64,000 nt of DNA from Syngnathus acus (Eukaryota > Chordata > Actinopteri > Syngnathiformes > Syngnathidae): contig NC_051094.1 of NCBI RefSeq assembly GCF_901709675.1, forward strand, positions 4,243,001 through 4,307,000. Reading direction: 5' to 3'. A model generated the notes under the pieces. That model saw only the letters and a list, made by a program, of their open reading frames with translations, searched no databases and was not told the DNA's origin. Of the stretch, positions 55,656-64,000 are shown piece after piece; position 1 is the stretch's first letter; each line of letters opens with the position of its first letter. The translations under genes and the position numbers were made by a program.

Positions 55656-56449
55656 GAGACTGCTATCGGCTATATAGCAAATTGATGAGGTCACCCTGCA
55701 GCAACCTATCAGCACCGAGCGTCCCAGCCGTGAATTACTGCAAGCCTCCCCCCCCCCTTGGTTGCTAATGGAAACAGGATGGATGGAGGGGGGGGGGGGG
55801 GGGTTGCAGAGGTGTGGATCTATTCTTTGCAAAAAAGGAACAAAACATCTCTTGCTTGGTGTGCGTCAATACGCCTGTACGTCACAAAGACAGAGATAAA
55901 TATACTTGGAAATGTAGGGCAACGTTGCCGTGACAACACCCATCAGCTTCAAAAATAATAAAGATCTGGAATTTGCAATTTCTGGAGAAATTGAATGTGA
56001 AAGCGAAGAAGCTGAATGAATACTTCGAGAATGCTTCAGAATGATGTCAAATGACAGTGGATGACATGAAACAACTGGGAATAAGTTGAAAATGTTGAAG
56101 ATGGAAGATGAACAGGTTGAGTTGGAATGGATTGGTAAAAAAAAATGTCGATATGAATATGGTTAGGGTTAAATCTAAAAATCGAAACTGGACGTTTTGG
56201 AATAATTAAGATGAACAGTTTAAAGTTGGAATGGGTTGAATCTGTCAAAAAAAATTAGAAGGTAGATGGGAAAAACGTAATTTTGTAAAGATTTGGGGGA
56301 ATGTTAAAGGTGAAAATGTGATATTTTGATCACTTCACTGGTTCTTTTATATCAAACAAATTATTTTAGGTGCATTACCTGGGTCTGGCGAACGGACAGC
56401 AGAGGGCGCTACTCACCTGTCAAATCTGACATTTGATATTTTGATGATT

Positions 56450-56530
56450 GGGGCACTTCCGGTTCAATTAAGGGCACTTCTGGTTCAATTCGGGGCACTT
56501 CCAGTTACGTTTGGGTCACTTCCTGTTTAA
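56450..56530. repeat. Four copies of a GGGCACTTCCGGTTCAATT unit
   Basis: Tandem 21-22-bp units with a few substitutions each. The third and fourth copies are more diverged. Confidence 0.8.
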
Positions 56531-58221
56531 GTAAAATAAGCAAGATCAGATGTTTGGGATTCTATCTAATCCCTGACTGCCCTCTAGTGGTCACAAATGC
56601 TAAACACATGTTCACTCCAGCACGACGTTTAAATGATTGAGGAAAAAAATGTGAAAAAGATAGACTGGCAAAGTCAAACAGAAAAAAAATATTAATAAAA
56701 TAGGCACAAACACCAACACTGCTTTTTACTTAAGTAAAAATAATTATATTAAATAATTATAATAATTAAGTTACAAGGGTTAAGGGGAAATTCACTCCAA
56801 CTAAATAACACTAATCGTACACTTTTCTGCTGAGAGTTCATATTCATCAATATTATACAATGCATGACGATAATGAGCTATGTTAAAGTGTTACACTATC
56901 TAGCAGTATTACATTTGATCAATTGACTACAATTCAGTGATTCAATATCCAATAGCAATTGGTACAGAATAATCAACACGTGGAAGTGCAGTCACAAATT
57001 TGAGAAAAAAATGCCAACCCAATGCAACCTGACCGATTTAAAAGAAACGAGTAGCTCTTGATAAATCCTAAATCACGACTCACCAAGCCCGCTTTTCAAA
57101 TCCCATGGGTAAAAACCGGAAGAACTCACCTCGAGTAGTAAACATTTCATTCCTCGCGCCACACTATCAAGTTTGGCATATTGTCTTCTTTTTCTTCCTG
57201 TTTTTGAGCAGTTTACCACCTGATATATGGGGCATTGCCGCCATCTACTGGGTCGAAAATTGTGACCAGAGAGCCGACAGGCACAGACTAAAAGACCTAA
57301 CGCTAATAATAAATGAAAAATAATAATGAAGAAAAAACAACAACAACCTTTCGCATATTTGCGTCCGTGCCAAATTTATTGGTGCTCAGTGTCACCTGAC
57401 TTGGACAAGCCAAAGATGACTGATGTGGCAAGAGCATATACGTCCATAACAGGTCAAGTCAATTATATATATATATATTATATTAAAAAAATATATAAAA
57501 TATCTATATATACAAATAAAAACTATGTGCACCTGAGTTCCAAAAGAGGGCACCAGAGTATAATGCAAATCCAAAGTTAAGAGGAAGCCTTTTTTAGAGA
57601 CAGAATTCTGGATTAATCCAAATCAGATGGCTTTTTTTTTTGTTTTGCCGATCTGTGGTTTACATTGGTAAAGCAACTTAGTATTTAGTTTATGACAAAT
57701 ATTGATCCAGTTTATCCTACATGTGTATCAGTGAGCCATTTGCTATATCTGATTAGTATTTTAGCATCACAACAAAACACGCCATGCTGTATTTGTTGCG
57801 AAATATATTTGAGATTTTCCCACGCGGAAAAGAAAGCCCCCGAAAAGACAAAGAAAACGATCATTAAGAAACATGCAGATTTTATTTAGGCAAACAGGAC
57901 ACATTAAATAAAACCAAGCAGCTACTTCACTTTTTTTCCTTTATCTATTTTTTAATACAAAAGATACTTCCCGTTCACATATAAAATAAACAATAATTTA
58001 CTGTATAAATTATAAATTTCACTACTTCTGCTATGTTACACTCTTGTTTCATACAGAATATGAAGACGATGATGATGGTTCTGGTTGTGGCACATTCCCG
58101 CATGTCCACAAATCATTTGCACAATTTGGTCCAAAAGAACTTTGGCAACTTGTCACATTAATTGACGGAAAATGAATGTAGGTTGCTATCAAAAACACCG
58201 TGCTGCTAGACAGCCGGAGGA

Positions 58222-58381
58222 ATATTTGGAGCAATACTACATTGTCCTAAAGGTTAGACACATGTTTCCTCAATTTAGAAGTTTTATTTTGACTTTTAGA
58301 TTGTTTTTTTAATTTTGGAAAAAAAATCTGCGATGTAGTAAAGCCGCGATAAACGAAACGCGAAGTAGCGAGGGATCACTG
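58222..58381. mobile_element. MITE, copy 3, truncated and inverted
   Basis: Ends with GCGAAGTAGCGAGGGATCAC then TG, the inverse of the left end of copies 1 and 2. It also contains the inverse of the GTGTCTAACCTTTAGG motif. The opposite terminal repeat is missing, so it is a truncated copy. Confidence 0.75.
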
Positions 58382-60220
58382 TTGTATCGTTTGACATTCG
58401 TTTTATCAAACACTGTTGACGATTTTTATTTGAATTGAGGCGTTTAAATGTGAGCAATTTGTTTAGTTTTTTTTCTTTCTTTTTTTTAACATACCGTAGA
58501 TGTTTGGGTGAGACATTTAAGTTTGAGTGCTTTGGCTGTGTGGAGTTCATACTTGCTTTATGTTATTTGCAATATGTTTTATTAAACGTTTATCTTTTTA
58601 TGAAACAATATAAATGTTTTTTTCCAGAGGCAAAAAAATATGGCATCTATTTGAGGCGAGGTGTTTAAATATGGGTGCTCTGCTAAGTCAAGTAAGACCG
58701 TGCTGATGTCCGTTATTTTAAATACATTATATGTATTTTGCAGCCAATAAAAAGATATAATTTTTTTTCTGTGAGGGGGCGGGTTGGCATTTAATTAAGG
58801 TGAGGCATTAAGTTGTTTTTAAATTAAAATTTGAGCTTAATTTCTCATTCTGGTGCCGCTTTTTATGTGCAAGTGCTACTTTGGTCCTAAGAACAATTTC
58901 TTTCACATTTGACTATATTTGTATTCATCTATGGGCTGGTATACACAAACATAATTCTACCTTTTTTATCCTTTAAGATTTTTTCGTGGTTTGAGGTGTG
59001 TCGAAGGAAAAAGGTTCTTTTGCATTAATATAGTCACGAGTCTTAACGTGGTATTCTGATGAATATTGCTTTCATGGAATAGGAATTAAGAAAATATTTT
59101 TTATCAAGTTCACAGCGTTGCTACTTTGTCCTCTAACGCCCTCTTCTGTTGACTGAAATCGCCGTCAAAGTGCCCTCGGGCTCGCGTCGCCATGTCAGGA
59201 CCTACTCGTGTTCTGGGTTTGGTCCCGAAATTCTTATGGGCGTACCGATTGTAAAAAAGTTTAAGTGCATCTTGTTAAAAGTACTTTTACCATAAAGAAC
59301 TTTTTGCCGGGTCTCTCCTTTGCTTTGACGAAATTAAAAAGAGTGGATGCATAGCTTTGTACAAAAGTACTGGGACAAGGGTTGCAAATTTGTATTGAGC
59401 TCAGGCCAAGTAACTTGATGTGTATGTGTTTTGCAAAACATGCAATTGAGAGGCAATTAGTGCTAGCAAGCTTGCTGTAACAAGACCGTGTTTTGTTTGA
59501 TCAGAAATACTTTATAAACCAATATGTGTTTATTAACAAAAGTATGAATTTATTAGTGGCAAAGCATTTAAGCGCCTGGCTTAGTGTAGGATTTGCTTCA
59601 GGGCTTTTTCCGAACATAACAATATGTTTTACTGAAGACACTATAAATGTTATTAATTTTTGTAGATGTTGGTGGGTGATTTTCAATTAGTTGCAATTTA
59701 TTGTGATTCTTGGGTGTCCCAATAATTTTGTCCCTATGACGTCAATACGAACAAGCACATAGAATTACATAGGACTCAATGTTACCCCGCCCCATCCCGC
59801 GTTTCAAAGCTAATGTGAACAATATGTTCAGTAAAGACAAAGAACACAAACGAACGGGCCATTAAACGCCTCATTGCGACTATTTACAAAGGCTTACAAA
59901 AATAAATCATTGTCATCATGAGATGTGTGAGTAGAGCGAGGGGGATATGCCGTAAGGCACTTGAACGCCACACGACGCTAAGACTTCCGCAACACCCTCG
60001 GTGCGGTCCTCTTCGACTCGTGAGCAACTTACCCTCTCCGAGGGCGACCGGTCGCCCTGAAAACTTTTGCAAATGAGGCCCGAGTTCCGAAGAAGCGGCA
60101 CCACGCTGACGGAGAAAGTTGGCATCCATCCTGGCCAGAGGGTGCCATACCCGCATTAGCCACTCGTTAGTTTAGCGCCTTGCTAACCATAGAGTTCAGA
60201 GGAAGGGATCAAGGGTCGCG

Positions 60221-63200
60221 CTAGTTGCCCACCAAGGGGCTCAGGTCTCCATGGTGGTGGTGGTGGTGGTGGTGTTGATGGTGGCTCTTGAGTTTCTGCT
60301 TGAAGAGGGAGATGGTGGAGGGCCGGTACAAGATGATCCATGGCTCTGATGATGTTGAAGCGCTCTGGCTGCAGCTGTCTGAGCCGCTCACTGTGGGGAT
60401 TCGGGGAGACCTGGGCGCAAAAGACGCAGGTTAACGTGACAAAGGTTTGTGTTAAGTCCTAAACGTCGCCACTAGGGGTTGAACCGACCCATTAGTGAGT
60501 AGACACATCGCATTGTAAAAAAGACTCCGCAAAGTGATCTGAACTGAAAGTCGAGAAATTCTTTGACCCTGAGTAACGCCACTAAATTTCGAGCATGCAT
60601 GGTTTAGGAAATAAATGGTGACGAAACGTACTTGATTGTGACGTGCAGCAGTAGCTTTGCCAGCATGGCGACCACGGTGAGGATGAGGAGGCCGGCCAGA
60701 GCGTAGATGGTCCACACTGTCAAAAGACAAATCCAGGAGGGGCGGTGGGATGGTGGTGGGTGGGGTGGGGGACACGGTAACACAGTGTTAGTGGTGTCGC
60801 CTGGCCAGAAACACTCAAAAAAGTGCAGCGAACCGGGAGGACGAGGAAACACCTGCCGGCAAAAGCCGAGCCAGCAAAGTGTCAAGAAACGTTGATGCAT
60901 TAGCCGCGCACAGCTGTTGGAATGATTGCGTTTGTTGTGAGACGCTAAACCTGACCCGACCGGTGTTTCAAATAGCTTAAAGCAAATGCCGCAGAATGTA
61001 ACGCAGTCCAAAAATATTTCAAATCGTCTTTTCCCGGGCAAGTCTGTCACAACGGCAATCATGACATCTCCACTTGACTGGGGTGGGCTGGGGTCGCAGT
61101 GTAATCATTTCTTTTCCCGGCACGACACGCCCCGCATAGCGCGGGGGTGCCGTCACTCGTTTGACGTGCGTGTAACATCAATGTCACAATAATTGGTCGT
61201 TTCAGAACAAACCGGATTCGAAACAATGACAAAGTTAATTTCAGGAGGACCATAAAATGCTTTGCAGGTGAACTTAAAATGACCTTCTTGAGCTTAACGA
61301 CAAACTTTGCAAAAGTGTAGCCGCAAACACCAAAGACACTTTAGGTTTTGATAACCCAAAGTTTTTTTTTTTTCTACATCGCCAAAATAAATACAGCAAA
61401 ATGTCTGCCAAACCTATTGCAACATTTCCATAGACCAATGTCAACCTATGCCAGTTTATCCTTGTAAGACGACTAACCGACCGTAACCACGTAGCCTTGT
61501 CGATAAAATGATCAGAGACAATTTTGAGGCATACGAAGGTGGACATAGCGAGGAGGGTGGGAGCTGGACATACTGGCGCTGTGTCCGCTGCTCCGTCCGG
61601 GTCCAGCCCACTGACCTGGCATGCTGTGCTCCGGCTTGCCGGGGCTGGACGTGATCACGTAGAGGATCTGCGAGGTCGAGCGTCCTTTGGTGGTCACGTT
61701 GGTGCCGTCGGTGACCCCGGGGAGCGCCGCCACGTGAGGTTCCACCGTGCTAGAGAAGCCCTCGTCTTCTGCATTTGCCTGGTCCTCGTTGCTTCTGAGC
61801 GCTGTGGAAAAAGCGGTGATCAAAAAGTTGGCCTGGATCTTCCAAAAGAAGTCTACCTGACTTTTTTTTTTTTTTCCAGGCGTTCTCAAACTGGGTTGTG
61901 GGTCCACAAAATTAAGATGCAGACCTAATAAAACATCAACACCACCGTCATTGGTGTGCTCATACAGGAACGCTGGATTCCCAAATATTTACAGCTTACG
62001 CACACACGCACGCACGCGGCCACAACCGCCATCCATCAGCACTGACGATCAACGTTCAGACTTGCAGTAATTGCTGTAGGCTGAGAAATTATGACATTAA
62101 GAAATGCTCCACTTGAGTGTTCTGAAAAGGTGAAGTCACCCACCGGGAATTTGACACCACTGAAATCCCACTTTGCAGAAAATCAGTATCAAAATGTAAC
62201 TCATGGTTATATTTGTTAAATAATCATTTGCAATCAGAGTTAGGCCTAGAAAAAGTTCCATTTGTTTTTCAACAATTTTTTTACTCAAAAATATGGACTT
62301 AAAAAAATACAGCAATGATATTGCTGAATAAAATGTAAAGAATTAAAGAGTTGGTGTCAGATAACAACTACCCGGGCAACAAGGATTATAGCCAATTATG
62401 CTAATCTTGATTCAGATCTGATCCAGATTGTCGCGGTGTAAACGCAACCTGGAAAAACCCTGACGCATTTTAACTATCAAACTAATTTTGCTAATTTCTC
62501 TCTTACTGAATACTGACAAATGTTGAAGCCTTGGCGGTGGTCAAGTTTTTGCAGTCACATTATCTGACTGTTTTTTCTTTGACACTATTTGGAGGATTTA
62601 CAGCTTAAACCTTTTAATGATATTCATTATTTTGTCCTATGTCCGTCTTGATCGAATTCCTCACCGACACCGCCCCGCCCCACGCTTTCCCCAACCCTCG
62701 TCCATTAGCCTTTCCACAAGCGTCCGCATAAACATGGAACTCAAGCGGCAGCTTTGCGGTGAGGTCATTGACTTTTCTTCAGGCTTTTTATTCTCTGCGC
62801 GGCGCGACCATGCAATCAGAGAGTCGCAGTGTTCCCGAACGTGGGCGGCATTCACAAAAAAAAAGTCTAGCGACGCGGGGGCTGCCGCAGCTTGATAAGA
62901 AAGTTGCCAGGGGAGAAGCCAAATATGACTTAGAATGGAAACGTGACACATTGATATTTTCATCATGCCAATACGCCGCTCGCTGACATGCTTGCGTCAT
63001 GGTCTGGACATTGAGAACGGGGATTCCCACCTTGGTAGAGCAGCGCAAAGCCCTGCGCCTGGTTGGTCCGGTCCGAGTAGAAATAGAGTATGATGAAGTC
63101 CCCGGTGACGTTGAGTAGCCGGCGGGGCGGGCTGCGCCAGTCGAAGCGCGCCACCACCTCGCTGGTGTAGCCGTTGAGCAGCTCCACCATGTCGGCTTGG

Positions 63201-63590
63201 TCCGTGATGTCGAAGAAGGTGAAGTTGAACAGGATGGCCGAGGAGCCAGGCACCTGCACCGTCCAATAGCAAACGCGAGCGGCTCCGTATTTGTCCGGAA
63301 AGTCCGGTGAGTAGATGACCCCGGAGGGGGACGAGTAGTTCCCGCCGCAGGAACCCACGCGAGCTGTGGGGGGGAAAAATAAAAAAACCTCTGCTTTGCA
63401 ATTCTGATTTTCAGTGGATTGTTCAGCGCCACTCACTGTCGAAGACGATGAGCCAGCCGTCTCCGCCGCAAGGCTGCCTGTGGTCGCCGAAACAAACGTG
63501 GTTACACTCCATGCTGGGGGCCTCGCCGTGGTCCAACAGGTCCGCTTCGTTGCCGCAGAAACAAGCGTACCCCGACTCCATGCCGGCCAA
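60221..63590 (-). CDS. kremen1: Kremen-1, Dickkopf co-receptor (3' five exons; 5' end outside the window)
   Basis: Kremen binds Dickkopf and LRP5/6 at the cell surface and lowers Wnt signalling. Exons in transcript order within the window: 63590-63437, 63363-63031, 61801-61616, 60716-60632, 60410-60221, 315 codons plus stop. The first encodes the end of the WSC domain (AGMESGYACFCGNEADLLDH, QPCGGDG). The second holds the whole CUB domain (CGGNYSSPSGVIYSPDFPD, VCYWTVQVPGSS, DMVELLNGY, FIILYFYSDRTNQAQGFALL). A Ser/Thr-rich stalk follows, then the membrane helix (YALAGLLILTVVAMLAKLLL) and a tail with WIILYRPSTISLFKQKLKS. Signal peptide and kringle exons lie past position 64000. The stalk's LYVITSSPGKP matches kremen1 LYVITTSPSHP. 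The tail has an unusual run of seven histidines. Confidence 0.9.
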
Positions 63591-64000
63591 CTGCACAAAC
63601 GTAACATTTAGCTACATTCCCCCCCAAAAAAAGCTACGATGCTATAAAAACAAAAAACTTGTCAAGCATCCAAAACTATTTGACGCTGAAATCCACGTGT
63701 TCCGTAAACGCAAGAAATTTTACAAAGCTAAAAAGAATTTTTTAAACACTACAGATGATTTGCAGACTTGAACATCCCATAAAAAAAGTGAATTGTTGTG
63801 GAAAAAAACCTCGTACTAAATCTAAAATCACACAGAGCGAGATTGGCATTATTTGAGCCGGATGGGATTTCATCTGGCATAAAACAAGTCATAAAGTCCT
63901 CAACGTTATCAGTTGAAATGCAATTGATGCTTTTTTTTCTTCTTCTTTTGCGTATTAAGCGGCGTGAAATGAAAGCCTTTTCTTCCCGTCTTGTCATTAC
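63591..64000 (-). other. kremen1 intron at the right edge of the window
   Basis: AT-rich noncoding sequence upstream of the exon starting at 63590 on the minus strand. No exon is seen before the window ends. Confidence 0.6.

Larger units (their letters stand above)
53397..60220. other. Gene-poor stretch between cabp7 and kremen1, rich in degenerate repeats
   Basis: No coding gene recognised. It holds the cabp7 3'UTR (AATAAA at 54139-54144 is one candidate end), a fragment starting CAGTGAACCCCCGTTTATCG (53537), a long zone of GCTAACATG motifs (about 53630-55430), AAAT and G-run simple repeats, a 21-22-bp tandem (56450-56530) and MITE copy 3. The last few hundred bases should be kremen1 3'UTR. 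Confidence 0.5.

Noticed and set aside
62788-63432. 214-codon frame overlapping kremen1 exons
   Set aside because: Out-of-frame shadow of the CUB exon.

Overview
The window reads as a gene-dense stretch of a bony-fish (teleost) chromosome. The genes have many short coding exons with GT..AG borders, compact introns, CA/GT and GA microsatellites, short inverted-repeat transposons and teleost-style C2H2 zinc-finger genes. No operon, phage, CRISPR array or prokaryotic signal was seen. Exon models were built by eye from splice sites, reading-frame phase and remembered vertebrate orthologues; protein lengths are sums of those exons.

Layout, left to right. dmtn (dematin, minus, complete, 403 aa) has a likely noncoding first exon and CpG-rich promoter near 6.6-7.1 kb. 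rsph14 (minus, 345 aa) follows, with three palindromic CRE sites upstream. srp19 (minus, 141 aa) shares a divergent promoter with a PP2A catalytic subunit gene (ppp2cb/ppp2ca type, plus, 309 aa). shld3 (shieldin subunit 3, plus, 218 aa) has a 14-codon uORF whose stop overlaps its start. A p85 PI3-kinase regulatory subunit gene (pik3r1-like, plus, 722 aa) carries an internal alternative promoter and first exon for a p55-type isoform. spin1 (minus, 261 aa) comes next.

The accessory part runs from about 31 to 39 kb. Two C2H2 zinc-finger genes lie head to head and look like an inverted duplication that included the promoter. The left one takes its last codons and stop from the end of a MITE. The right one has decayed fingers after a frameshift. 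Next is a 3.2-kb palindrome (35435-38649) with five 235-bp tandem units at its centre, each holding its own hairpin. This is the least explained structure in the window.

After that come fbxo21 (minus, 634 aa), a 6-kb gene-poor stretch, cabp7 (calneuron-2, plus, 215 aa), a 6.8-kb stretch of degenerate repeats, and the 3' part of kremen1 (minus), which continues beyond the right edge.

The genes do not form one pathway. They cover membrane skeleton, cilium, protein targeting, phosphatase and PI3K signalling, DNA repair, chromatin reading, ubiquitin ligation, calcium sensing and Wnt co-receptor function. From memory, human orthologues map to 8p, 22q, 5q, 9q and 12q, so the gene order looks like a teleost mixture of ancestral blocks. 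At least ten perfect TGACGTCA sites lie outside the palindrome, most of them near promoters.
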